A stretch of 64,000 nucleotides of DNA, taken from NCBI GenBank assembly GCA_017506865.1, contig JAFCMP010000123.1, forward strand, positions 62,001 to 126,000, written 5' to 3'. Source of the stretch: Tribonema minus. Taxonomy: Eukaryota; Sar; Xanthophyceae; Tribonematales; Tribonemataceae. Positions 1-10,105 of this stretch are shown here, one piece after another; the first letter of the stretch is position 1; each line of letters starts with the position of its first letter. A program made the translations under genes and the position numbers. The notes beneath the pieces are model-generated. The model searched no databases. It was not told the DNA's origin and saw only the letters and a list, made by a program, of their open reading frames with translations.

Positions 1-781
1 TTTTATTCGTTTTTCATTTGGGTCAGGGCTAGGGAATTGGGTCAAGGTTGAGGTGAGGGCGCTATCCCTGAGTCAAATGCGCGCGGCGTGCCTGCCGTGT
101 GAGGCAACCCGCTCCCAGAGAGCTGAGCCTCATGTGGTCGAGTGCGGCCCTTAGTATTAGGGTTAAATTTAGGATTACTGCATCACCGTGCCTGTGAGGT
201 CGCGCAGCTTATGGTTAGGGTTAGTGTTTAGGGTCAGCTAACCCTAAACCCGTATCCTAACGCAGCTTGCCAGAGCCCGCCCACCACCGTACAACCAAAC
301 CACAGTGCGTGTGCCTTTTCGTGCGCGGAGGCCTGCGACCGCGCTGAGCGCTACTGCGTCGTTTGCGCCTTGGGGTTAGGGTTAGGGTTAGCGAGCGGCA
401 GCGCTCGTCGACACGGTCGCTGCGCCAGAGGCGCTGCTCAGCTGTGTACGCATCCACATTTGTCTGGCGTTGCATGACCACTGCATGTTTTGGTGAGGTG
501 CGCTTCGATGACGAGACGAGAGAAGCTTGACCAGCAATTCACCGAAAGTACTGATTCGCGGAGCACCTGGGGCGGTGGCGCGAACTTCAAAGTCAAACTC
601 AACATCTTGCGAGGCGAATGGTAAAAGCACTGTACCGCAGCCATCGGCATACACCACAGACTACCACACATTCATTGAAGCTGAGCATTGCTGAGCGTTG
701 CGTACCTGCAGCACTCCCCCCCTCCCCCGCTTGCTGCCTGAAACTTCAATCTGACCCCCCTCCCTCTCCCCCTGTGCGCAG
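1..781 (+). other. Intron of the ARF-GEF gene, upstream part
   Basis: No exon was recognised here. The stretch ends in a pyrimidine-rich tract and CAG immediately before the first exon of the BIG-like gene, so it is most simply the 3' part of an intron. It contains several degenerate TTAGGG-type tracts, near 165-245 and 370-395. The small ORFs overlapping it have no recognisable protein features. Confidence 0.6.
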
Positions 782-3700
782 GTCCTGGAGTTCGCCGAAG
801 AGCCCAAGACGGTGGCGCTGTGCCTGCGCGGCCTGCGCCAGGGCGTGCGCCTCGCAGGCGCGCTCGACATGTCAACAGCGCGCGAGGCCTTCGTCAATGC
901 CATCGCCAAGTACGTTCCCCCTTTCCCTTCGGCCCAACCCGCTGCTGTCACGGTAGCAGCTAATCCTAAACCTAATCCTAACTTTAAGCCAAGAAGCAGT
1001 ATGACATGAAGCGTTCGTTGCAAGCGAGGCCTTTGTCAACGCAGGTGCCCTCTCCCCCCCTCCTGGCCCTTCCAGTAAAGGATTTGATACGCGAGAGCTA
1101 AGCCATTAAATAGATGCTACAGTTTGCCGCAAATAAGGCCTGCATCAACACGATTGCAAAGTCACAGCTCACCCTGCTCTACTTCCAGATGGCCAGGTTT
1201 GCTCGCATAATGCCATCGTACGACAGCACGCTCCGCGTGCGACAGTAGCCGCCTTCCAACAGCTTGCCTTGCTTGAAATTTATCAGCGGCCACTACACCT
1301 GCATTCAGGGTGCGAGTTGCCAGCATAGCGTGCGCACAGTAATCGACAGGCGCTGGACGAAGGCCAAACGTAGCTGAAGCAGGGGGATCAACAGGGTACG
1401 CCAGGTTGCGCGACGGGCGAGTACTCGACCTGCGAAGTACGATTTATCTTACGGGTGAACCGGGTCGCTGTTAGGATTACGATCTATCATAATCGAACGT
1501 TATAATCGAACGCTGTATCAATCAGCTAACCGTCCTTAACAATGTGACTTTGATATAAGTCACGTACACTTCGAAGCATGGAGTTTTGCGTACACGAGTG
1601 ACCCCCCCCCCCCCCCCATGCGCACCCCCACCCCTCCCCCCCTCATCGTCCCCCCCCCCCCACGCAGGTACACGGTCGTCGACAGCGCGCGCGACCTGCG
1701 TCCCAAGTCCGTCGCGTGCATCAACGCGCTGCTCGCGGTGGCGCTCTCCGACGGCAACCTGCTGCGCGAGTCCTGGTCCGCAGTGCTCAACTGCGCGTCG
1801 CGCCTCGCGCGCCTCCAGCTCTCCGCGAGCGGCCTCGCCACCGACGACGCCTTCTTCTCCGCGGACCCTATCGTCGACGCGTCCGTCGCCGACGGCGCTG
1901 CTGCTGCCGGCCGCGGCGGCGGCAACGCGCAGTGGGACTGGGTCGCGGACCTCAAGCGCACGTTCGACAGCGGCGCCGCGGCGGCGGCGGCGGGGTTCGG
2001 GCCCGGCGGCAGCACGGCGCTCGGCGGCGGCGGCGGCGGCGCGCTGTACAGCAGCGAGGGCGGCGGCGGCGGCGGCGGCGGCGGCGGTATCGCCCGGCTG
2101 CTGCCGTTCGGCGGCGGCGGCAAGCGCGGCGGCGGCGGCGGCGGCGACGGCGACACGGGGCCCGCGGCGGAGGCGCAGGCGCAGCTGCTGGCGGAGATCG
2201 ATCACCTGGGGGTGGACCGCGTGTACGCGAGCTCTGCGCGTCTCGACCGCGGTTCGCTGCACTGCTTCGTGCAGCAGCTCGTCGAGGTGTCGCGGAACGA
2301 GATCGCGGCGCGGCCGGCGCCGCGCGTCTTCTCGCTGCAGCGCCTCGTTGAGGTTGCGGACTACAACATGGACATCCGCAGCCGCATCGACTGGGCGAGC
2401 ATGTGGGGCGACATTGCGGGGCACCTCGCGGCGGTCGGCTGCATGCCCGGCAACAGCGCCGTCGCCATGTACGCGATCGACTGCCTGCGCCAGCTTGCGC
2501 TCAAGTTCCTCACCAAGGAGGAGCTGCGCGACTTCAACTTCCAGCGCGAGTTCCTGGGGCCCTTCGAGGACATCATGCGCCGCTCGCAGCACGCGCCCAC
2601 GCGCGAGCTCGTCGCGCGCTGCCTCGACAACGTCATCGCCGCGCGCGCCGCCAACATCCGCTCCGGCTGGAAGACGCTGCTCACGGTGCTCACGCTCGCG
2701 GCGCGCGACCCCGAGGAGGCCATCGTGCAGCTCGCGTGCGGCGTCGTCGACCGCCTCGTCGCCGCGCGCTTCGCGCTCGTCGCGCACGACTTTGCGGACC
2801 TCGTCGCCTGCCTGCTCGCGATGGCGCGCGCGCCGCACCTCGACGTCGCGCTCTCGTGCGTGGGCCACCTCCGCACGTGCGCGCGCGCGCTCGCCGCCGG
2901 CGACGTCGACGTCGCGCGCCAGCGCCACCCCGACGCCGCCGTGCCGCTGCCGCCGGAGCTGCTGCGCCCGCTGGAGGCCGCCGAGAGGGCTCAAGCCGCC
3001 GCCGCCGCCGCTGTAGACGCGCAGAGCTCCGCCGCCGCCGCCGCTGACGCATCCAGCGGCGGCAGCGCTGCGGCGGCGGCGGCGGCGGCGCCGGGCGCGT
3101 CGCGGCGCGCGCGGCTCGCGCTCTGGTGGCCGCTGCTCACCGGCCTCAGCGAGTGCCAGGGCGACTCGCGGCTCGACCAGCGCAGCGCGGCGATCTCGAC
3201 GCTGCGCGACCTGCTGCGCGACTACGGCGCGCTGCCGGAGTTCGACGTCGCGTGGGGCGCCGTCTTCCGCTGCGTGCTGTTCGCGCCGATGCGCCACGCC
3301 GCGGGGGACCTGACGGTGACGCCGAGCTTGGGCTCCGCGCTGCCGACGCAGGGCAACGACTTCCCGCTGCACATGGACTCGTGGATCGCGACGACGGTGC
3401 CGCAGGTGCGCGCGCGCGCAAAGGCTATGTTAGGGTTACCATTTGCTGAGTTCTGCGGCAGCTACAGGACTTGCTCAAAGCGACAAAACGACTGCTGGCA
3501 AAGTCATCCAAACAACTTCTACTTGTGTTGAGTGTGCACATTATGAAGCTTGTGTATTTCAAAATCAATTGTTGTCAATGCAGGCGCGCGCGCGCGCGGT
3601 GGCCGTCTTAGGGCTAGTCTTTGCTGCTTTCGGCTGCCTCTCTTTTGAGGACGCGGCACCGCCGCCGGCGGCCCTCCCAGAGCTCCGCTTGACGCATGTG

Positions 3701-6700
3701 CATGCATGCATGTATTGAGCGTGCATGCAGTAATTGTACTCAAAAACTGAAGGATGCAGTGAGAAGCACACGGTGACATGCGGTTGAAGTCTCCAAAGCT
3801 GAAGGCCTTGTTCTCACGAACCCTTGCCCCTTTGTAGTGCTGCGTTATGCAACAACCATTGAAAGCGTTTCTCTGAGAACACCGCTCGCTGGCGCTGGTC
3901 CGCACACACACATTAACCCTAACCCTACCCCTAACCCTAAGACCTGCGCGCACACGCAGGTCTTCCAGAGCGTCGTCGACGTGTACAGAATTGAGGTACT
4001 TACTCTGAACCAATGGTACTTGAGAGTACAAAATGCAACCTGATCGGAGCCTCCAGAGCTGAAGGCCTCATGCTCACGGCCCCTTCCTTTCTGCCCCGCC
4101 CGCGCACCCCCGCACTCATGGCGGCAAGCGTCAAGCGCGGCTCTCCATGCCATAGCGAACACAACACAAACAAAATCACAGATGAAGCAGTATTCTGCAA
4201 CGAACTAGCAATGCATTCATTCCTCTAAGAATCCGCTGGCCAATCCGCACCCCCACATACGCCGCACACCCGCAGGTCTTCCAGAGCGTCGTCGACGTGT
4301 ACGTCAAGAACGTGCGCGCGCCGCCGTGCGCGGCGTGCCTCCCCGACCTCCTCGAGTTCCTCGGCTACTACGCGTGCCAGGACACCGAGGTGACTGCGCG
4401 TCTCGCGGTCCAGGCGCTGCGCCAGCTCGTAGAGGGCCTCCCCGCGGACGCCGCGACCGTGCTGCCGCCGCCGCTGTGGGCGCTGCTCTGCGGCGCGATC
4501 GCCGCGCTGCTGCGGCGCAACCTGCCGCCGGCCTTCGGCGCGCTGCCGCTGGAGCCCGACGACGACGACTCCCCCGCAGCGGCGGCAGCAGCGGCGGCGG
4601 CAGCAGCGGCGGCGTGGCGGCCGCCGACGAGCCCTCCGGGGTCGCCGGCGGCGGCAGCGCGCGGCGGCGGCGGCGGCGCGGCGGCGGCGGCGACAGCGGC
4701 GTCGCTCGCCTTCGACCACAAGGCCGCCATGACGCGCCTCGTCGTGACGCTGCGCCTGCAGGCGCTCGCGTACGCGGTCGTGCGGCTGCACGCCGCGGCG
4801 CTCGGGCCCGCACAGCTGGCGGCGCTGCTCGGCGCGCTGCGCGCGGGCTACAGGCACGCGAGGCGCTTCAACGCGGCGCGGCGCCTGCGGCAGACGCTCT
4901 TCGCGGCGGGCTTCATGCACAGTGCGTCGCCTGCGCTCGCGCGCCAGCTGCCGCACCTGCTCGACCAGGAGGCGGACGGGCGCAGGTGCGTGGGTCAACC
5001 GTGTGAAACCCTAGAGCTAGGGCTGGGGCTAGGGTTAAGACGCGCAGGCAGGTAGGAGGGCGTTGGGCGCAGGTGCGCGCGTGTCACGGCGTCAGACCGT
5101 AGGGCCAGGGCCAGGGCTAGGGTCAAGTCGTGCAGGCACGTAGGAGGGCGTTGGGCGCGGGTGGCGTCAAACCCTAGAGCTAGGGGTAGGGCTAGACTGT
5201 GTTAGGGTTAAGTCGTTCAGGCAGCGGCTATGTCGGTCCAGGGTCAAGTCGTGCAGGCAGGTAGGAGGCAGACGGGCGCAGGTGCGCGCGCGGCGGCGGC
5301 GTCAAACCCTAGAGCCAGGGCTGGGGCTAGGACTGTGTCTAAGTAGGGTTAAGTCGTACAGGCAAGTAGGAGGCTGGTGGGCGCAAGGTTCACGGCAACA
5401 GAAGGGGCTAGAGAGAGGTCGACTGTTCATGCGCAGCTCGTGCGTTGATGCGTTTGTGCTTGCGCATGTAGTAACCCTAACCCTAAGTTGCGACGCCCCG
5501 CGGGATGGAGACGCCGACGCGCGCAGCCCTACCGCTTACTGCCACGGCTACGATAGCTTCCAGGGTTTGGTCCGAAAGAACTCCAGCAAGAAGTGCTCCA
5601 GCAAACTCCGGGCCTGTCTCTTCGCACGACAACGCCACCCCCACCCCTACTCGCCGACAGTACTGCCCCGTCGTCACGACCCTAACCCTAACCGCTCACG
5701 CGAACTGCCCCGTTTTGCCGCACTGCCGCCACGCCATCGGGTTCTATCTTGTTGTCGTGCTGCGCCTCTATTAACTTCCAGGGCTAGGACAGCTTCCAGG
5801 GTCTGATCAGAAAGAATTCCAGCAAAATCAAGGCCTGCATCTCCGCAAGACAGCGCCAACCCTTACCCCCACCCCTAGCCCTAACCGCTGACGGGAACCG
5901 CACCGTCGCCGCCCTGTCGCCCTCAGGTTCTATCTCGCCGTCGCGCTGCGCCTGTACGGCTTTGATGGCATCTAGGGTCCGATCAGAAGGGACTCCAACA
6001 CAATCAGTGCCTGTCTCTCCGCAAGACAGCGCCAAACCCTACCACCCCAACCCTTGGTCCTAAACTGCCGATGCCACCGCCCCATCGTCATGCCTGCTCT
6101 GAATTCTCAGATTCTATCTCGCCGTCGCGCTGCGCCTCTACGGCGTCCCCGTGGACCTCGACGCGCACCTGACGCCCGCCGCCGCCGCCGCGGGCGCCGG
6201 CGGCGGCGGCGGCGGCGGCGATGGTGAGGCCTGGATGGCAACGCCCGCGGGGCGCCACCCCAAGCTGGTGACGGACGACACGACGGCGGTGCCGGGGCGC
6301 GCGGGCACGTGGGTCCCAGGTGAGCGCTGCTGCTGTTTGGTGCGCTGATACAGTATGTAGGGTAGTACGTGGCGCCCAGAGGTGGTCATGAACGGCAATG
6401 GCGGCGGAGCCAGGGGGCGTGTGGGCGCGTGGGTCCGGGGGGAGTGCTGCCGCCGTCCGTGGTGTTACGGTATGTAGTGTAACGCCCCGAGCTGGTGATG
6501 GGCAGACACAGCGGCCCATGTGAGCACTGCCGTCCGTGGTGTTGGTATGGTAGGTAGGTACAGCAGTGCACGGCGCCCCGAGCTGGTGATGGTCGGCACG
6601 GTGGCGGCGCGGTGGCGTTTGCATTGGGCGTTTGCATTATTTGGGGTCACGAGTAGAATTAGGACTCGGGTACGGCATTTGGGTGCCCTACGGGGAAGTG

Positions 6701-8462
6701 CGCCGGGTGATCATGTCATGCCGACAGCCCAGGATGCCTGCTCTACTTCGGGCTTGCGGTCACAACATCAACAATAACCAACTGCTGTCAATAAAGCTTC
6801 AGCTGATGCCATGCACGCAAGGCTGCCCTGTGGGCCAGCATCAAGAACCCCCGCCTTGCGGCGCGTATCTGGTGAGCGCTGTTGCCTTCCCTTGACACAA
6901 CCCCCCCTCCCCCTTCCGCTGGCACCGCGAGCGCGAACTTCGACAACAGCCGCGTATCAAGCCTAACCCTAACCGTAACTCAAACCCTAAGTGCTGACCT
7001 TAACCCTTACCCTAGCACTTACCCTGCTGTGAACCCCGCTTCTGCAGGCAGTGCGAGTGCGAACTCCAACAACCATCCGTGGGACGCGGCGGCCTTCGCG
7101 GAGCCGCTACTCCACGCCGAGATCCCGCCGCTGCTGGCGCAGTACTACGAAGCGGATGCCGCGGTGCAGGCCGCGCGCGCCGCCGGCGGCGACGGCGGCA
7201 GCAGCGGCGGCGGCGGCGGCGCCAACGGCCAGCGGCGACGCAGCACCGGCAGCGGCGCCGGCGGCACCGCCGCGGACGCTGCGGCGGCGACGGCGGCGGG
7301 GTCCGGCGACTGGGGGCGCGCGGCGGCGGCGGCGGGCGGCGGCGGCGCGACGGGCATGGACCACCGCGGCATGGACGCGCTGGGGACGCTCGAGACGGAG
7401 GTCGCGTACCTGACGCCGGTCGTGCTGCAGGCGCTGCGCGGCGTCGCGGCGCTGCCGCCGCCGCGGTTCGCGCGCGCGCTGCCGCTCCTGTACCCGCGGC
7501 TGCGCGACCTCATCGCCGTGCGCAGCGCCGCGGTGCGCGCCGTCGTGCGCGACCTGTTCGGCGCGCCCATCGAGGCGCACGTCGCGCTGCTCGCGCCGCC
7601 GGCCGCGGCAGCGGCGGCACCGCCCGCAGCAGCGGCGGCGGCGGCGCCGGCAGCTGCAGCGGCGGCGGCGCCGGCAGCGGCAGCAGCGGCGGCAGCGGCG
7701 GCGACTGCAGCAAAGCCAGCTGCCGAAGCGGCGCCAGCAGCGCCGGCGGCGGCAGTGGAAGCTGCGAAGTCGCTGCAGTCACCGGCATCACCAGCAGTGG
7801 CAACAGCTATGCCGACGCAGGAGCCGGCTGCTGTGCCGCCGCAAGCGGCTCCGGCAGCGGAGAGTGTGCAGGAGCAGCTGCCAGAGACCATTGTCCTGGC
7901 GTCGCCGCCGTCGCGCCGAACAAAGCCAGAACCGCAGAGCCTGCCGCCGACGTTGGCGCTATCTGAAGAACAGCAGCAACAGGAAGCGCTGACGCCGAAA
8001 CCCTCTCTGTCTCCGACACTGCTGCCATCGTCGCCGCCGAGAGCGGCAGCGCAGCAGCAGCAGCAGCGCGCGGCGGCAGCGGCTGCGGAGCCGCCAGGCG
8101 CACCGCCACCGCCGCCCGCCGCTGCGAAGCCGAGCGCGGTCGAGGCGGAGCAGCCAAAGCCGCAGCCGTCGATGCAGCACTCGACGCCGTCGGGCAGCCC
8201 ACTGCGGAGCGATGCTGCGCTGAGCGCTGCTGCTCCGGGCAGCCCCCCGCCCAGCAGTGCTGCGCTGCCGCCGCCGCCGAGCACGCCTCCACCGCCGCCG
8301 CCAGCAGCAGCGGCGGCGGCGGCAGCGGCGGCGGCCGCGAAGGAGCAGCAGCGGGCGGCGGCGGAGGACCAGCAGCCGCCGCTGGCGCCGCCGCCGCTGC
8401 CGCCAAAGGGCCCTGCGCAGGCGCCGCGAGGGCCGGAGGCACCGCCCTCCGAGGCGGCGTGA
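782..8462 (+). CDS. BIG/Sec7-family ARF guanine-nucleotide exchange factor, C-terminal part (5 exons; 5' end outside window)
   Basis: BIG-type factors load GTP on ARF GTPases at the trans-Golgi and endosomes to start coated-vesicle formation. Exons: 782-909, 1668-3405, 4276-4985, 6111-6319 and 7048-8462 (TGA); all phases close, giving 1399 residues in the window. The catalytic Sec7 domain would be upstream. Recognition rests on the HDS regions after Sec7: 'CINALLAVALSDGN', 'YNMDIRSRIDW', 'CLRQLALKFLTKEELRDFNF' and 'ANIRSGWKTLLTV' closely follow the order and spacing of the BIG family. Later come 'WWPLLTGLSECQGD', 'DSWIATTVPQ' joined to 'VFQSVVDVYVKN', and 'HARRFNAARRLRQTLFAAGF'. A Gly/Ala-rich insert (about nt 1900-2165) interrupts the HDS1 region. 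The last exon ends in about 290 residues of Ala/Pro/Gln-rich low complexity after a conserved 'ALPLLYPRLRDLI' segment. Family assignment is secure; the function of the tail is unknown. Confidence 0.9.
1019..1162 (+). repeat. Decayed copies of exon end (ARF-GEF intron 1, donor side)
   Basis: Two short stretches (about 1019-1047 and 1127-1162) resemble the last 30 bases of exon 782-909, which encode 'REAFVNAIAK'. They lie just inside the intron, are clearly degenerate and have no open frame of use. They fit the exon-edge duplication pattern seen elsewhere in the window. Confidence 0.5.
3785..3993 (+). repeat. Copy of intron end, acceptor and exon start (ARF-GEF intron 2)
   Basis: The bases around 3955-3992 repeat the acceptor and first 33 bases of the real exon at 4276: CAG followed by codons for 'VFQSVVDVY', after which the copy diverges. 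The preceding 150 bases also match the real upstream intron ('agctgaaggcc' and following bases occur in both). One duplicated unit of intron end plus exon start is therefore present. A degenerate CCCTAA tract sits at 3912-3941, shortly before the copied acceptor. Confidence 0.85.
4981..5410 (+). repeat. Minisatellite built on a splice donor (ARF-GEF intron 3)
   Basis: About five imperfect units of roughly 70-100 bp start with the exon end and donor 'gggcgcaggtgcg'. Each continues with 'gtcaaaccctagagc', a TAGGG-type block and 'gtcgtgcaggcaggtaggagg'. The first unit is the real exon 3 end and donor; later units carry further 'gggcgcaggt' donors. This is the clearest case here of a tandem array whose unit spans a splice site. 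Confidence 0.85.
5520..6110 (+). repeat. Three tandem acceptor-side units before exon 4 (ARF-GEF intron 3)
   Basis: Units of about 185 bp each end in a version of the exon 4 start, which encodes 'FYLAVALRLYG'. Copies of that exon start are at about 5738-5770, 5926-5962 and the real 6111. Between them the text is shared: a 'tccagggtctgatcagaaagaa' type block (shown in part), then 'tctccgcaagacagcgcca' and a CCCTAA-like stretch. The second copy keeps a usable TCAG acceptor but soon meets a stop; the first lacks a clear acceptor. Confidence 0.85.
6365..6625 (+). repeat. Donor-side copies of exon 4 end (ARF-GEF intron 4)
   Basis: Three degenerate copies of the exon 4 end and intron start follow the true donor at 6320. 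Shared words include 'ggcgcccc', 'gagctggtgatgg', 'gggtcc' and 'gagcactgccg'. They correspond to the coding segment 'RHPKLVTDD...GTWVPG' plus the donor. None keeps a full open frame. Confidence 0.7.
6905..6955 (+). repeat. Acceptor-side copy of exon 5 start
   Basis: About 35 bases ('gcgagcgcgaacttcgacaa' and flanks) match the start of exon 5 at 7048, which encodes 'GSASANSNNH'. It is followed by a CCCTAA-rich block leading into the real acceptor. This is a single copy, shorter than others in the window. Confidence 0.65.
7590..8459 (+). repeat. Ala/Pro/Gln low-complexity coding tract (C-terminal tail of the ARF-GEF)
   Basis: GCN, CCN and CAG codon runs encode poly-Ala blocks, then mixed Gln/Pro/Ser/Ala segments with short runs of Gln and Pro. 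The reading frame stays open over about 870 bases and ends in TGA at 8460-8462. The tail follows directly on the last conserved BIG segment. Synonymous codon variation (GCG, GCA, GCC, GCT) suggests it is translated and not a simple triplet expansion. Confidence 0.75.
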
Positions 8463-9525
8463 GCCTGTTTTTTTGGGGCTAGGGGTCACGCTGAAGGGCG
8501 TGCTTCTTAGCCTGTGGCTGGGGGGGGGGGGGGGGGGTCGGGGGCATGGGTGGCCCACCGACGTGCCTGGCGTTTGTCGCGTTGGTTTCAAGTTCTGTCG
8601 GCTGCAGGGGTAGCGGGGGGGGGTGTCCTAATGTCGCGTGCTTGTGTGGGTGCGTTCCGTTTGGTGTGCGAAGCGGCGGTGGTGGTGTGTTGAGTGGGGG
8701 AAAGGGGGGGGGGGGGGGGGGGTTCGTGCCGAGCGACTTTGTTGTGTTTTTCTGCGTGGTTGCGCTGTAATGTCACAACTGCACGGCAAGTGCAGACACC
8801 TACTTGTTACTACAGCATGGCTTGAATTTGTCGTTTGCGAACAGCCTCTCTTGGCTTGCTTGTGGCGCTTATGCTAGATCCGACTGTGCGTTGCTCTTCT
8901 GTAAGCCATGGGCAGACGGTGCTGTGTGCAGAACCACTCCACTCAAGCAGGGCCACCATGTACCTTACATTTGAGAGTGTGAAATCACGTGAAACACACA
9001 TTGTCGGTCTGGGTGCAGGCAATGCCAGCATGAAGTTCAATGAACACAACATGGAATTGCTTGAAATGCGTTCTCATGGAATTGCTTGAAATGCGTTCTC
9101 ATTGAGGCCAGCAGTTGTGTAGCGACGGCGCTGAGAACTGATTGCTCACGCGCTGACAACAGCGGCATGGTCTAGGTAGATGGTTTGAAGCTTGCCATGT
9201 TCTGTTGACTTCAGCCGGGATATGGCAAACTGAGCCATACGGTGGCAGGGCCAGCTTTACAGACTCCTCTGCGCTGCCGCAGCAGAGCAGTGGTAGTACA
9301 TACCTACAGGGCTGTGCCAAAGCCGTGCAGCTGGCAGCGCCCAATCTCACTATACATGTGCAGAACCTCTGCTGCTTAAATCAATCTCTGCAGGCGGCGT
9401 CGCAACGGCGCCCATCGCATGTGGACTTAATCTGCATGTGGCGTAGAACGCATTGCCTCTGCCTGTGCAGCGCGTTCACAGCTCGCAGCTCATCTTTGCC
9501 CTCTGAGCTCAGCCAGCCGTGTCGC
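8463..9525. other. Intergenic region between convergent ARF-GEF and alkyltransferase genes
   Basis: No gene was recognised. Long G runs occur at about 8520-8540 and 8704-8722. A perfect 25-bp tandem duplication sits at 9051-9100. The flanking genes converge here, so both 3' untranslated regions should lie within it; I see no clear AATAAA polyadenylation signal. Confidence 0.6.
9051..9100. repeat. Perfect 25-bp direct tandem repeat
   Basis: Two identical adjacent 25-base units starting 'atggaattgcttgaaatgcg'. No coding context was found. The perfect identity suggests a recent duplication. Confidence 0.95.
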
Positions 9526-10105
9526 TCATTCAGCGGTGCGAGCCTGGTCTATGTGGTCTTGCAAGTCTGCCAGGGCTCGTGCCGTCAGCGGCTTGAACTG
9601 CCGCCACAACTTCTGTGCGCACACGCCGCGCTCATTGAATTTCACTCCCTCCGCGACTAGCATCTTCATCTTCCGCTGCAGGCTGCACTCGTTCTTGCTG
9701 CCGCCGAAGCCGCCGAGCGCACCAGCACTAGTTAACACCCTGCACGAGCAGCAGTGGATGCAGGGTCAATATCAGACCTGAGAGCAGCCTGTCTCTAACG
9801 ATCTATGCAGGCAGGCAGAGAGCATGATCCTGGAAGTGCTGTTCTTGCCTGTGGCAGGGCACGTAGGGTGCCACGGGGTTGTGCGACAGAGCAGTGCCCA
9901 CAGCCCTCACAGCCTTGGGATTGCCGATGGCCTTCGCTATGTCGCCATAGCTGCTCGCTTCTCCACTGGGAATCTGCAAGGTTGCAGCCCACACTTTCAG
10001 TCCAAAAGAGTACGCGTCCACATCGCCGACCGCCTTGGCGCCGCTGCTGCTGCTGACACGAGCCCTCCGCCCGCCTTTGGGCTTCGTGACGGCGGTGCGC
10101 GTCAT
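9526..10105 (-). CDS. O6-alkylguanine-DNA alkyltransferase (MGMT/Ogt family), two exons
   Basis: Removes alkyl groups from O6-alkylguanine in DNA by one-time transfer to its own cysteine. Minus-strand exons are 10105-9849 and 9739-9526 (TGA), 156 residues. The first exon holds the DNA-binding core 'FGLKVWAATLQIPSGEASSY', then 'GDIAKAIGNPKAVRAVG' with the arginine finger, and 'VPCHR' with the catalytic Cys. Exon 2 supplies the expected continuation 'VLTSAGALGGFGGS'. The 109-bp intron starts with GC, not GT (CACAG|GCAAGA), and phase closes exactly to make the Arg of PCHR. The N-terminal domain of long family members is absent; the start is at MTRTAV. Cys is kept, so it is not a Trp-type alkyltransferase-like protein. 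About 25 residues of basic, Ser-rich leader precede the core. Confidence 0.85.

Noticed and set aside
1..400. Chromosome end suggested by TTAGGG units near the left edge
   Set aside because: The units are short, degenerate and similar to tracts throughout the window, and coding sequence of a gene truncated on this side continues to the left.
1522..3372. 616-residue minus-strand open frame rich in Arg and Ala
   Set aside because: It lies exactly opposite the ARF-GEF exon with clear homology. Very GC-rich codons keep the antisense frame open, and its composition is not protein-like.
7145..8284. Long Ala/Cys/Gly-rich minus-strand frame
   Set aside because: Antisense shadow of the low-complexity tail of the ARF-GEF.
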